DNA of 64,000 nt, taken from the NCBI GenBank assembly GCA_003223395.1, contig QHUZ01000041.1, positions 1 through 64,000 of the forward strand. The letters run 5' to 3'. Shown here one piece after another: positions 1 to 8,801 of this stretch. The notes beneath the pieces were generated by a model. It ran no database searches. It was not told where the DNA came from and was given only the letters and a program-made list of their open reading frames with translations. The stretch comes from Gemmatimonadota bacterium (lineage in GTDB: Bacteria; Gemmatimonadota; Gemmatimonadetes; Gemmatimonadales; GWC2-71-9). A program made the position numbers and the translations under genes. Position 1 is the stretch's first letter, and each line of letters starts with the position of its first letter.

Positions 1-338
1 TCGAAGAACGCGCCCTGCGGGTCCTCATCCTGCACCTCCGGGAAGACGGCGTACGGCTCGATCTTGTCCAGGTCTACGGTCTCGGGATGCCGGGTACGGC
101 GGCGGTATTCATTGATGAAGGCGTGCCGCAGAATGGTAAGCAGCCAGGCCTTGGCGTTGGTTCCTTTCTCGTACTGGTCCCAGGCGCGATAGGCCTTGAG
201 CATCGTCTCCTGCACCAGGTCGTCGGCGTCCGAGGGGTTGCCGCTGAGGCGGAGGGCCACCCGGTACAGCACGTCGAGATGCACCAGCGCCTCACGCTCG
301 AAGCTCTCACGCTTTAGGTCAGGGCCTGCGTTCGTCAT
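1..338 (-). CDS. ECF-type RNA polymerase sigma factor (partial, 3' end outside window)
   Basis: On the minus strand an ATG at 338 opens a frame that stays open to the window edge (112 codons visible). The translation has sigma-70 region 2: an N-terminal helix (REALVHLDVLYRVALRLSG), then the core-binding stretch DADDLVQETMLKAYRAWDQY and the -10-recognition stretch TNAKAWLLTILRHAFINEY followed by RRRTRHPE. This is the normal ECF (extracytoplasmic function) pattern. Region 4 would lie outside the window. It would direct core RNA polymerase to a stress or envelope regulon; the target promoters cannot be inferred here. It is divergent from the V4R-like gene at 411, with about 70 bases between them. 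The family call is firm; the subgroup is unknown. Confidence 0.9.
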   Translation of the reverse strand, partial: MTNAGPDLKRESFEREALVHLDVLYRVALRLSGNPSDADDLVQETMLKAYRAWDQYEKGTNAKAWLLTILRHAFINEYRRRTRHPETVDLDKIEPYAVFPEVQDEDPQGAFF

Positions 339-410
339 AGGTTTCAACAGAAGGCTCGTGAGGCATTGCAAGTTTCGCAATAGGGCGCCCGGTAGTAGGT
401 TTCGCGCTCC

Positions 411-992
411 GTGGTGCACAGCATCGTCCCGCTCGCCGTCCTCGAGGCGGTCAAGAATCTCGATACTCCCGTGGAAGACGGGCTCACGGAGTTCGCTGAC
501 GAGTTGCTGGTCAAGCGTCTGGGCCTGTCCCCCACCATCCAGATGCAGCTGACCGAGTTCGAGCAGCTCGTGCGGAAAGACGCACGCGTCGAGCCGTCGC
601 ACGTTGAAGCGCTGCTGCGGCTGGTGGGCCGGCGGCCGGACGCCGATCTCGTGTTCGCCGACGCGGGCAGGCGCGCCGCCCGCCGCGCCGTGAAGCGGAT
701 GTTCGCCCTGTCGCGGCTGTTCGGCCATGCCGCGGCGCGGCGCGCGGCGCGCGCGGTCCTCGGCGCCGAGCTGGGCTGGGAACAGCGGCTGCCCGTCGCG
801 CGCGTCAGCGACCCGATCGCGATCCAAGCGACACCCGACGGCGCCGCCTGTGGGTTCTACGGTGCTGGGCTCGTCGAGCTGCTCCGGCTGCTCGTCGGGT
901 ACGAGGGCGCGATGCTGCACGTCGCTTGCCGCGCGCGCGGCGGCCCGGCGTGTGAGTGGCGGGCCGCCGGGCCCGATCCGCGCCACCAATGA
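411..992 (+). CDS. V4R-like small-molecule-binding domain protein (hypothetical)
   Basis: 193 aa, starting at GTG 411 (a second GTG follows at 414). I do not recognise a specific family member. The C-terminal third ends in ACRARGGPACEW, which matches the Cys-x-Ala-Arg-Gly-x3-Cys-x-Trp/Phe signature at the end of V4R (4-vinyl reductase) domains. In other proteins those domains bind small ligands or metals. The middle is rich in Arg and Ala and has no membrane segment or signal peptide, so the protein is probably cytoplasmic. Its TGA overlaps the ATG of the M24 peptidase (ATGA), so the two are probably co-transcribed. The V4R assignment is inference from one motif. Confidence 0.55.
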   Translation: MVHSIVPLAVLEAVKNLDTPVEDGLTEFADELLVKRLGLSPTIQMQLTEFEQLVRKDARVEPSHVEALLRLVGRRPDADLVFADAGRRAARRAVKRMFALSRLFGHAAARRAARAVLGAELGWEQRLPVARVSDPIAIQATPDGAACGFYGAGLVELLRLLVGYEGAMLHVACRARGGPACEWRAAGPDPRHQ

Positions 993-2170
993 CACTACTC
1001 GAGCAATTCGATTTTCCCGCCCTGCGCGAGCTGCTCGGCACGCTCAGCGCCGACGGCTGGTTGCTGTACGACTTCCGCGGCATCAATCCCGCCGCGACCC
1101 GCGTCCTCGGCATCAAGGGCATGGGGACGCGCCGCTTTTTCGTGCTGTTGCCGCGGGAAGGCAAGCCGGTCGCGATCGCGCACCGCATCGAGCTTGCGTC
1201 GTTCGACGGATTTCCGGGAGAGGTCAGGGCCTACGCGGCGTGGCCCGAGCTGCACGACCAGCTGCGGGCGCTCGTCGCCGGGAAGACCGTTGCCATGGAG
1301 ATCTCGCCGGCGGACGCCGTGCCCTACCTGGATCGTGTGCCGCATGGCGTCGTCGAGCTGATCGAGGGGTTCGGCGCAAAGGTCGTTTCGTCGGGGACGC
1401 TGATTACGCGCTTCGCGGCGCGCTGGTCGCCGACCGAGCTCGCGGGACACCGCCGCGCTGCGGAGGCGATCGCGGAGATCGCGGTGGCGACGCTCCGCTG
1501 GGCCGGCAGTGAGCTGGCCCGCGGTGCGGAGGTCCGCGAGACGGCGATGCAGGCGCGGGTGATGGAAGCGTTCGGGCGCGCCGGCCTCGTCACCGACCAT
1601 CCACCAATCGCCGGGTTTCAGGCGAACGCCGCGAATCCGCATTACGAGCCGCAGGCCGGCAGCGATCGGCGGCTCGCGGCGGGCGACGTGTTGCTGCTCG
1701 ATCTCTGGGCCGGCGTCGCGCTGGGCAGCGTGTTTGCGGATCAAACGTGGATGGGGCTCGCAGGACGCGAGCCGAGTGCCGACGTGCGCAAAGTGTGGGA
1801 GACGGTGCGCGGCGCGCGTGATGCGGCGGTCGCGTTGCTGCGGGATCGCTGGAAGAAGAAGAAGACGGTGACCGGGGCGGCACTCGACGATGCCGCGCGC
1901 GGCGTGATTCGCGCCGCCGGGTTCGGAGAGTATTTCGTGCATCGCACGGGACACTCGATCGACCGCGATCTGCACGGATCCGGGCCACATCTCGACAACT
2001 TCGAGACCGCCGACGAGCGGGCGCTGATTCCCGGCGTCGGGTTTTCGGTCGAGCCGGGTGTTTACCTGCCGGGACGTTTCGGCATTCGCAGCGAGATCAA
2101 CGTATACCTGGGAGAGTCGGGCCCCGAGGTGACGCCGCAAAAACCACAACAGGAGTTGTTGCTGGTCTAG
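989..2170 (+). CDS. M24 family metallopeptidase (Xaa-Pro aminopeptidase-like)
   Basis: 393 aa with start ATG 989 overlapping the upstream stop. The N-terminal half (to about residue 165) is a creatinase/prolidase-type N domain. The C-terminal half is the pita-bread catalytic domain with all five expected dinuclear-metal ligands: Asp in LLLDLWAG, Asp in VFADQTW, His in HRTGHSID, Glu in GFSVEPGVY and Glu in IRSEINVYL. The protein would remove an N-terminal residue next to proline, or cleave X-Pro dipeptides, in the cytoplasm. No signal peptide is present. An upstream in-frame start at 956 is less likely because it would run deep into the preceding gene. Substrate specificity within M24 is not determinable. 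Confidence 0.88.
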   Translation: MTLLEQFDFPALRELLGTLSADGWLLYDFRGINPAATRVLGIKGMGTRRFFVLLPREGKPVAIAHRIELASFDGFPGEVRAYAAWPELHDQLRALVAGKTVAMEISPADAVPYLDRVPHGVVELIEGFGAKVVSSGTLITRFAARWSPTELAGHRRAAEAIAEIAVATLRWAGSELARGAEVRETAMQARVMEAFGRAGLVTDHPPIAGFQANAANPHYEPQAGSDRRLAAGDVLLLDLWAGVALGSVFADQTWMGLAGREPSADVRKVWETVRGARDAAVALLRDRWKKKKTVTGAALDDAARGVIRAAGFGEYFVHRTGHSIDRDLHGSGPHLDNFETADERALIPGVGFSVEPGVYLPGRFGIRSEINVYLGESGPEVTPQKPQQELLLV

Positions 2171-2240
2171 ATCCCAAAATACAGATCCTTGTCTTCTGTC
2201 TTCTTTTTTTTCTTCTTACGTCGCAACAGCGACCAAGCAT

Positions 2241-2320
2241 GTCATCCTGAGCCCCGCAGGGGCGAAGGACCTGCTTCTTCTGTGGCAGGTCCTGAAAGCA
2301 GGTCCTTCGACAAGCTCCGC
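2241..2320. repeat. REP-like palindromic intergenic element
   Basis: In the 192-base gap between the M24 gene and ctaA there is a perfect 14-bp inverted repeat, 2263-2276 (CGAAGGACCTGCTT) against 2296-2309 (AAGCAGGTCCTTCG), with a nested GGACCTGC/GCAGGTCC copy in the loop. It is preceded by GTCATCCTGAGC and a small CCCCGCAGGGG palindrome. This arrangement resembles dispersed palindromic elements seen in high-GC soil bacteria. Only one copy is in the window, so the repeat nature is inference. It lies at the convergent 3' ends of two genes and could also act as a bidirectional terminator. Confidence 0.5.
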
Positions 2321-2362
2321 GTCTTTGAATGAGAGAGAAAAGAGTATAAAGGGGATAGGGCA

Positions 2363-3199
2363 TCAGGGCACAGAAGAAGCTGTTGCTGGTCTGACCGCCG
2401 CGATCACCACCATCCCCCACACTCCGGCTCCCACGGCCGCGTGCGCGGCTTGCAGGGCGCCAGGGAAACCGAGCTGGATCATCGTCGCCGCGATCGCGAT
2501 CTGCAGGACGACGATCGCGAGCAAGCCTCCCCACGCGCGACGATCCACCGATCGCATCACCCACCAGACGAGATAGCCCGCGAGCGTGTACGCGAGCAGG
2601 CGGTGCGTCCAGTGAACCCAGGCGAGTGGACCAGCGGTGGGGATGAGTTGGCCGTTGCACAACGGAAACCCGCCGCATGACGCGATGGCCCCCAGGTTCG
2701 CCGTCAGCGCGCCGAACAGCACAGTAATGAAAGTGAGGCCGATGGGGATCCAGGAGCTAGGAGTCGGGATCCAGGGGGCGTGCGCGGCGGCGATGAGGCT
2801 CCCAAGCAGTAGCATCGCGGTCGCGAGATGCAGAATCACGAGGACTGGAGTCAGGCCCGTCTTTACTGTCACCGCGCCGAGCAGGACTTGGATGACGAGC
2901 AGCACAGCAGCGGTGTACGCGGCGGCCCTGGCTCCCGGCTCCAGACTCCCGGCTCCTCTCCACGCCAGCGCAGCGAGCGCCAACACCAGCACCGAGACCA
3001 GCGCAGCGAACAGCCGGTGACTCCACTCGATCACGGTGGGTATGTCGTGTAGAGACGGAAAGAGGTGGCCGTTGCAGAGCGGCCAGTGGTCCCCGCACCC
3101 CATCCCCGAGCCGGTGATGCGCACGACGGCGCCGAGGACGATGAGGAGGTACGCGCAGGCGGCTGCAGTCCAGGCGAGTGTGACGAAGCTTTTGGGCAT
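2363..3199 (-). CDS. ctaA: Heme A synthase (CtaA/COX15 family)
   Basis: 278 aa polytopic membrane protein. It oxidises the C8 methyl of heme O to a formyl group, making heme A for cytochrome c oxidase. The family pattern is clear: an N-terminal helix with VLGAVVRITGSGMGCGD, then WPLCNG and IEWSHR. All four candidate heme-ligand histidines are present in two internal repeats: EWSHRL and VILHLATA in the first, VHWTHRLL and LQAAHAAVG in the second. A second CGGFPLCNG loop mirrors the first, consistent with the duplicated COX15 fold. About eight hydrophobic segments are visible. It is divergent from the susC-like gene (205-base gap) and is not next to oxidase genes in this window. Confidence 0.92.
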   Translation of the reverse strand: MPKSFVTLAWTAAACAYLLIVLGAVVRITGSGMGCGDHWPLCNGHLFPSLHDIPTVIEWSHRLFAALVSVLVLALAALAWRGAGSLEPGARAAAYTAAVLLVIQVLLGAVTVKTGLTPVLVILHLATAMLLLGSLIAAAHAPWIPTPSSWIPIGLTFITVLFGALTANLGAIASCGGFPLCNGQLIPTAGPLAWVHWTHRLLAYTLAGYLVWWVMRSVDRRAWGGLLAIVVLQIAIAATMIQLGFPGALQAAHAAVGAGVWGMVVIAAVRPATASSVP

Positions 3200-3404
3200 G
3201 GGTCGTACGATATGTGCGGAAATACGGGTGTTTCAAGGCGACCTGACGTTAACACGCGCCCCCTTGCGAGACCTGTGACCTTGCGACAGAATCCCGTTGT
3301 TGGTGCAGAATTGGCTGATCCCGCCGGCCGCGCGCAGGAAGGCCGTCACCTCGCCGCGCAGCCCCGTCGTGGGTTCTGATAACCGCAGCAGAAGGAGGAA
3401 GTGT

Positions 3405-6400
3405 ATGACCGACAAACGTTGGTTCGCTCGTTCCATCCTCACACTCGGGTTCGTCCTGCTCGGGCTGATTCCCGCCGCCGCGACCGCGCAGGAAGCGCCG
3501 ACGGTGTCCGGACAGGTGAAATCCACTCCGGGGGGCACGCCGCTCGCCGGCGCGATCGTCAGTATCGCCTCGCTGCGCGTGAGCGCCACGACGGATAACG
3601 ACGGCAGATATCGCCTCGTGCTCCCGGCGGGCAGCAGCGGCGCCGTGCAGCTCACCGTCCGTCGCATCGGCTACCAGACGAGCACGGTGCCCGTCACTCT
3701 CACCGGCACCTCCGTCGAGCAAGACGTCGCGCTCACAGAAGGCGCCATCGAGCTGACCCAGGTCGTCGTGACGGCGCTGGGCATCGAACGGGAGCCGCGC
3801 AGCCTCCCGTTCGCCGCGCAAGCCATTTCCGGTGCACAGCTGTCGGACGTCCCCACCAACAACGTGGTGTCGGCGCTCGGCGGCAAAATCGCCGGCGTGC
3901 AGGTGACGAGCTCGTCGAGTCCGTTCGGCTCGGCGCGCATCGTGGTCCGCGGCGCGAGCTCGATTCTGGGCCAGAACCAGCCGCTGATCGTCGTCGACGG
4001 CATTCCTATCGACAACTCCGCGGCCTCGAACAGCGGCTACGGCGGCGGCTCGCTCGGTGGTTACGACGTCGGCAACGCCGCGTCGGATATCAGCGCCGAC
4101 AACATCGCATCGGTAACGGTGCTGAAGGGTCCAAACGCGGCGGCGCTGTACGGCTCGCGCGCGGCCAACGGCGCGATCGTGTACACGACCAAGAGCGGGA
4201 AGGGCGCCCCCAACCAGGGTTTCGGCGTCACCGCCACGTTCGGCGCGAACATGGAGGCGCCGCTGCGGCTTCCCAACTACCAGAACCGCTACGGCCAGGG
4301 ATTCTATGGTGAGTTCGACTTCGTCGATGGTAACGGCGGCGGTGTCAATGACTACGCGGATGAGAGTTGGGGGCCGAAGCTCGATGGTCGCACGACCGGA
4401 TGTGTCTTCGTCGCCGGAACGACGACCTACGACACGAGCCATCCCTGCAACCAGTTCTTCGGCGCGGGTCCGTGGCAGGCGCACCCGAACAACGTGCGCG
4501 ACTTTTGGAACACGGGTCTCATGATCAACGCGAACGTCGCGGTGGCGCGCAGCAGCGATCGCAGCAACGTCCGCCTGTCCGTCGGCCGCACGAATGAAAG
4601 CGGCATGTATCCGAACAACACCAACAACCGGACGGACGTCGCACTCTCCGGCGGCACGCAGGTCTCCGATCACTGGAGCGCCGAAGCGTCGGTCAACTAC
4701 ATCAACGACGGCATGCAGAACCAGCCGGCGCAGGCGTATGAAGAGATCGACCCGATGCAGGGCTTCATTTGGTTCGGGCGGCAGGTGGACACGAGGATTC
4801 TGAAGAACAACATCTTCCGCAACCCGAACGATCCTTTCACGCAGCAGATCGTCGCGGGCGTTCCGGGTCTCCGCACCGATGCGCCCATTCCGTACAGCTG
4901 GAACTACAGCTATCACCCCAGCCCGTACTGGATGACGAATGTCAAGACGACCGACTACGCCCGCAATCGCGGGCTCGGCCACGCGGCCGTCACGTACAAG
5001 GTGAACGATTGGTTGAGCGTGACGGGGCGCTCGGGGCGTGACTGGTATCAAAACCAGTTCCGCGCGAATTATCCTGTCAACGACATCTCACCGTTTAACA
5101 GCGGCGGCTTGATCGATGTCGGCGAGACACGCAGCGAGACGAACAACGACTTCCTGATCACCGCCAATCGCACGCTCACGCCGTCGCTCAGCCTCACGGT
5201 GAACGCCGGCGGCAACCAGCGGAAGAACGACTTCAAGAGCAGCATCCAGCAGGTAAACGCGCTGGCGGTGCCGGGCGTCTACACCATGAACAACTCCGAT
5301 GGGCAGCCCGTTACCTCGACGCCAGAGTTTCACAAAAAAGTGAACTCACTGTACGGCTCGGCGACTTTGAATTACCGCGACTGGCTCAGCGTCGATATCA
5401 CCGGCCGCAACGACTGGTCGTCAACGCTGCCCAAAGGTGCGAACTCGCTGTTCTATCCGTCGATTGGCGCGGCCTTCGTCTTTACCGACGCCTTGAATCT
5501 GCGGAGTAACTGGCTGTCATACGGCAAGGTGCGGGCCAGCTGGACGCGCGTGGGTAACGACACCGATCCCTATCAGCTCGCCGCAATCTACGATTGCAAT
5601 CCGTGGGGCGGACGGCCGAGCTGCGACGCCGCCGATCGCCTGCCCAATCCGAACCTCAAGCCGGAACAAACCACCGGTGAGGAAATCGGCGCCGATCTCG
5701 GCTTCCTCCACGATCGGGTGATCTTCAACGCCACGGTCTACCAGAAATCGACGACCAATCAGATTCTGCCGGTCTCGATTTCGGCGGCGACCGGCTACAG
5801 GCAGAAGGTCGTGAACTCGGGCGAGGTGCGGAACCGGGGCATCGAGCTGGCGGCAACGCTCACGCCGATCGACCGCGGCGGTTTCCGCTGGAACACCGTG
5901 GTGAACTGGTCGAAGAACAGCAACAGGGTGCTGTCGCTATTCAGCGGCGTGTCGCAGATCATCGTGGGCTCGTACTGGAACGTCAACGTGACCGCTGATG
6001 TGGGGCAGCCATACGGCAACCTCACGGGCTACAGATGGCAGCGGGACGCGCAGGGTCACATCGTCGTCGGCGACGATGGATTGCCGATCCGCGACGCGAC
6101 CCAACGCGCGCTCGGCAACTACAACCCAGACTGGGTGGGTGGTATCAGCAACACGTTCAGCTACAAGCGCATGAGCCTCTCGTTTGCGATCGATGGCCAG
6201 ATGGGCGGCCAGGTGTACTCGGTCACGAAGTGGTTCGGCCAGTATTCCGGCGTGCTCGCGAACACGTTGGCCGGGCGTGAGCTCGATTGGAATAATCCGG
6301 GCTATATCGTGCCGAACGCCGTGTATGCGAACGGCCAGCCCGACACGACGCACGTGTTGGCGCAGGACTACTGGCACAACACGTTCTACGCCCAGGAGCC

Positions 6401-6653
6401 CGGCATCTTCGATGCCACGTACTTCAAGCTCCGCGAGGCGCGCCTGTCCTATGCGCTCCCGCCCTCGGTCGCGCGCTTCCTCGGCTTCTCGGACGCGACC
6501 TTCGCCGTTGTCGGGCGCAACCTGATCCTATGGGCCAGGCAGCCGACCATCGATCCCGAAACCGCGTTCGACACGAGCAATCGTCAGGGTGTCGAAAACG
6601 GCCAGCTGCCGACCGCGCGCAGCATCGGCTTCACCATGTCCGTGCGGCCGTGA
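3405..6653 (+). CDS. SusC/RagA-family TonB-linked outer membrane protein
   Basis: 1082 aa. ATG 3405 is chosen because GAAGGAGGAA lies at 3391-3400 and a signal peptide starts there (hydrophobic core, then AATAQ). An in-frame ATG-less extension upstream is not coding-like. After the signal comes a carboxypeptidase-regulatory-like domain (about 30-110, with GQVKSTPGGTPLAGAIVSI), then the SusC plug (about 125-265) with SALGGKIAGVQV, PLIVVDGIPIDNS and VTVLKGPNAAALYGSRAANG, then a long 22-strand type barrel ending GFTMSVRP. It forms the barrel of a SusCD transporter that imports large ligands using TonB energy. Its SusD partner follows after 14 bases. No glycoside hydrolase is adjacent, so the cargo is unknown. 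Confidence 0.93.
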   Translation: MTDKRWFARSILTLGFVLLGLIPAAATAQEAPTVSGQVKSTPGGTPLAGAIVSIASLRVSATTDNDGRYRLVLPAGSSGAVQLTVRRIGYQTSTVPVTLTGTSVEQDVALTEGAIELTQVVVTALGIEREPRSLPFAAQAISGAQLSDVPTNNVVSALGGKIAGVQVTSSSSPFGSARIVVRGASSILGQNQPLIVVDGIPIDNSAASNSGYGGGSLGGYDVGNAASDISADNIASVTVLKGPNAAALYGSRAANGAIVYTTKSGKGAPNQGFGVTATFGANMEAPLRLPNYQNRYGQGFYGEFDFVDGNGGGVNDYADESWGPKLDGRTTGCVFVAGTTTYDTSHPCNQFFGAGPWQAHPNNVRDFWNTGLMINANVAVARSSDRSNVRLSVGRTNESGMYPNNTNNRTDVALSGGTQVSDHWSAEASVNYINDGMQNQPAQAYEEIDPMQGFIWFGRQVDTRILKNNIFRNPNDPFTQQIVAGVPGLRTDAPIPYSWNYSYHPSPYWMTNVKTTDYARNRGLGHAAVTYKVNDWLSVTGRSGRDWYQNQFRANYPVNDISPFNSGGLIDVGETRSETNNDFLITANRTLTPSLSLTVNAGGNQRKNDFKSSIQQVNALAVPGVYTMNNSDGQPVTSTPEFHKKVNSLYGSATLNYRDWLSVDITGRNDWSSTLPKGANSLFYPSIGAAFVFTDALNLRSNWLSYGKVRASWTRVGNDTDPYQLAAIYDCNPWGGRPSCDAADRLPNPNLKPEQTTGEEIGADLGFLHDRVIFNATVYQKSTTNQILPVSISAATGYRQKVVNSGEVRNRGIELAATLTPIDRGGFRWNTVVNWSKNSNRVLSLFSGVSQIIVGSYWNVNVTADVGQPYGNLTGYRWQRDAQGHIVVGDDGLPIRDATQRALGNYNPDWVGGISNTFSYKRMSLSFAIDGQMGGQVYSVTKWFGQYSGVLANTLAGRELDWNNPGYIVPNAVYANGQPDTTHVLAQDYWHNTFYAQEPGIFDATYFKLREARLSYALPPSVARFLGFSDATFAVVGRNLILWARQPTIDPETAFDTSNRQGVENGQLPTARSIGFTMSVRP

Positions 6654-6667
6654 GGAGATAAATCACT

Positions 6668-8179
6668 ATGCGATACAAGATCCTGAGCGTCTGCGCGGCA
6701 CTCGCGGCAGTCAGCGCGTGCTCCGATTTGACGTCGATCAATAACAACCCGAACGGACCGCAGGACCTCGATCCACCCTCGATGCTTGCCGGCAGCCTCG
6801 ACGAGATTGCCAGTGGAGTGAACGGTGTGAACAGCTTGAACATCCGGGGTGCTGGGCTCTGGGTACAGTACTACGCGGAAATCCAGTACCGCGATGAGGA
6901 TAAGTACATCCTGCGTTCCGGAAGCTCTGGTGGGTGGGCTTTCTATAGTGGCGCGGCGGAGAATGCTCAGCGGATGATCGCCAAAGGCCAGGCAGCCACA
7001 CGGCCGAACTGGACCGCGGTCGGGCGCATCCTGAAATCGTATGTTTTCAGTGTCATGACCGACGCCATGGGTGACCTGCCGTACTCTCAGGCGTTGAAGT
7101 CCGACACCGTGCTGCAGCCGGTGTACGACACGCAACAGTCAATTTATAGTGCTCTGTTCACCGACTTGGCGCAGGCGACCTCGGACATCGATGTTGCCGC
7201 CGCGGCGCCGGCGGGCGATCCCGTGGGAATCGGGTTCCCCAACGGTGACATCCTGTACGGTGGCGACATGAGCAAGTGGCGGAAGTACGCCAACTCATTG
7301 CGTCTGCGGCTCGCAATTCACCTTTCCAAAGTGGATTCGGTGAAAGCGGCAAGTGAGGCAGCCGCTGCCGTGGCGGCCGGCGTCTTCACATCCAGCGCTG
7401 ATAACGCGACGATCGAGTATTTGGCGACAGCGCCAAACCAGAATCCGATTTATCAGGACGTACACGTTGGGAACCGCGACGACTACGGCTTGAGCAAGAC
7501 GTACGTCGACTCGTTGCGGAGCTGGAATGACCCGCGCCTGTCCATCTTTGCGCAAATCCCTCCGGCAGGGACCGCTATCAGGGGTTTGCCAAATGGTCTG
7601 AACGACGGTCAGAAGATCGACGACACATTCGATGCGCTAAAGTACATCTCCCGCATCGGGGCGATGTGGCGGGAGACGCCTAATGCCCCGCTGCCGCTGC
7701 TCACGTATTCCGAGGTGCTGTTTCTCGAGGCCGAGGCGGCCGAGCATGGCTGGATCCCGGGAAGCGCGGCGACTTTCTACAACGGCGCGATCCAGGCGGC
7801 GATGGAAGAGTATGGTGTTCCGGCTGCCGCGATCACCACATACCTCGCGGACGCACGCGTGACATACGTGCCGGGCACCACGGGTCTCACGCAGATCGCC
7901 TATCAGAAATGGGTCTCGCTGTTCATGCAGGGAATGGAGTCGTGGACTGAGGTTCGCCGTACGGGCGTGCCGGCAATAGTCCCGGGTTGCAATGCCCAGC
8001 TGCGTCACATTCCCGAGCGGTTGCCGTACGATGACAACGAAGCGGTCTTGAACCAGCAGAACCTCCAGGCAGCGGTTACGGCTCAGGGGTTCTCCGCAAG
8101 CAACGATATCGCCAAGCCGCTGTGGTTCACTAAACGCACGACGAGCACGACGTATCCACCGCCCGCGTACTGTCCGTAG
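6668..8179 (+). CDS. SusD/RagB-family outer membrane lipoprotein
   Basis: 503 aa. It begins with a lipoprotein signal ending AVSACSD, then DLTSINNNPNGPQDLD, the usual start of the SusD-like (RagB) nutrient-binding lipoproteins. The body is helix-rich with TPR-like segments, for example YSQALKSDTVLQPVYDTQQS. GAGGAGATAA just upstream of ATG 6668 is a good ribosome binding site. It forms the lid that captures ligand over the SusC barrel encoded directly upstream. The 14-base gap and the shared strong terminator downstream indicate one operon. The ligand is unknown. Confidence 0.9.
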   Translation: MRYKILSVCAALAAVSACSDLTSINNNPNGPQDLDPPSMLAGSLDEIASGVNGVNSLNIRGAGLWVQYYAEIQYRDEDKYILRSGSSGGWAFYSGAAENAQRMIAKGQAATRPNWTAVGRILKSYVFSVMTDAMGDLPYSQALKSDTVLQPVYDTQQSIYSALFTDLAQATSDIDVAAAAPAGDPVGIGFPNGDILYGGDMSKWRKYANSLRLRLAIHLSKVDSVKAASEAAAAVAAGVFTSSADNATIEYLATAPNQNPIYQDVHVGNRDDYGLSKTYVDSLRSWNDPRLSIFAQIPPAGTAIRGLPNGLNDGQKIDDTFDALKYISRIGAMWRETPNAPLPLLTYSEVLFLEAEAAEHGWIPGSAATFYNGAIQAAMEEYGVPAAAITTYLADARVTYVPGTTGLTQIAYQKWVSLFMQGMESWTEVRRTGVPAIVPGCNAQLRHIPERLPYDDNEAVLNQQNLQAAVTAQGFSASNDIAKPLWFTKRTTSTTYPPPAYCP

Positions 8180-8202
8180 GGCGACAGTGATCCTTGAAGT
8201 CG

Positions 8203-8235
8203 GCCCCCGGAGAGCGATCTCCGGGGGCTCTTGTT
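8203..8235 (+). terminator. Rho-independent terminator of the susC-susD operon
   Basis: Perfect 11-bp stem GCCCCCGGAGA (8203-8213) / TCTCCGGGGGC (8218-8228) with loop GCGA, followed by TCTTGTTT. It sits between the convergent SusD and small-lipoprotein genes. Confidence 0.85.
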
Positions 8236-8715
8236 TCAAGTGCTGTCGCGGGTGTCGGCGCGCGCGAGGAAGATGAGAATCAGGCCGTGTCCGCTGCTCG
8301 GATAGCCGGGGCGTGAGGTCATCCCCATGGGGTAGACCTCGATGCGGTCCGTCGACACCGCCTGGATCGTGACGAGCGGGCAGGTGTCCGTAGTACGGGT
8401 CCCATCTACATAGACGTCGGGATTGTTGGTTCCTTCGACGCTGTCCTTGCCGCGCATCTCGAGCAGCGGGCAGCGAGTGTATTGGGTCCAACCGGCAATG
8501 CGGAGCTGCGGCATTCGGTACCGAATCACGTCCAGCACCGTGCGGCTCGGATCCGCCGAGAGCGCCCGTCCGGTGATTACCAGACTACCGGTGGTCGTCG
8601 TGGACAATGGTCTGCCGCCGGGGTCATTACGTCGATCGTACGGTTGTGAGGTCTTGCAACCCAGGGCGAGAGCGGAGAGCGCGACAAGGGGCGGAAGCGA
8701 ACGGAAGTGCGACAT
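8236..8715 (-). CDS. Small lipoprotein with a TonB plug-like segment
   Basis: 159 aa, convergent with the susD-like gene. The N-terminus is a lipoprotein signal ending LSALALGCK. A clear GGAGG lies upstream of the ATG at 8715. The second half has RMPQLRIAG, PDVYVDGTRTTD, STDRIEVYPMG and SSGHGLILIFL. The order 'VYVDG... DRIEVY ... G-x-I-L-I' follows the layout of a TonB-receptor plug domain (short VDG strand, then an 'I-e-V' strand, then a final beta strand), but with no barrel attached. It resembles in plan the second lipoprotein at 62777. I infer an outer-membrane-anchored plug-fold protein; the function is unknown. Confidence 0.6.
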   Translation of the reverse strand: MSHFRSLPPLVALSALALGCKTSQPYDRRNDPGGRPLSTTTTGSLVITGRALSADPSRTVLDVIRYRMPQLRIAGWTQYTRCPLLEMRGKDSVEGTNNPDVYVDGTRTTDTCPLVTIQAVSTDRIEVYPMGMTSRPGYPSSGHGLILIFLARADTRDST

Positions 8716-8801
8716 GTGAGGTACCTCCAGGTGAGCCGATTCGACCCTCTCCGGAGTATGCCCCCGGGGCAGGCAGTGTCAAGCTATAATTTGCCAACTC
8801 T

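Noticed and set aside
3249-5051. 600-codon minus-strand open frame inside the susC-like gene
   Set aside because: Arg/Val/Ala-rich shadow of a convincing SusC protein on the plus strand; no motif or ribosome binding site.
3405-8179. Polysaccharide utilisation locus
   Set aside because: SusC and SusD homologues are present but no glycoside hydrolase, sulfatase or regulator is adjacent, so the cargo could be peptides or other ligands.
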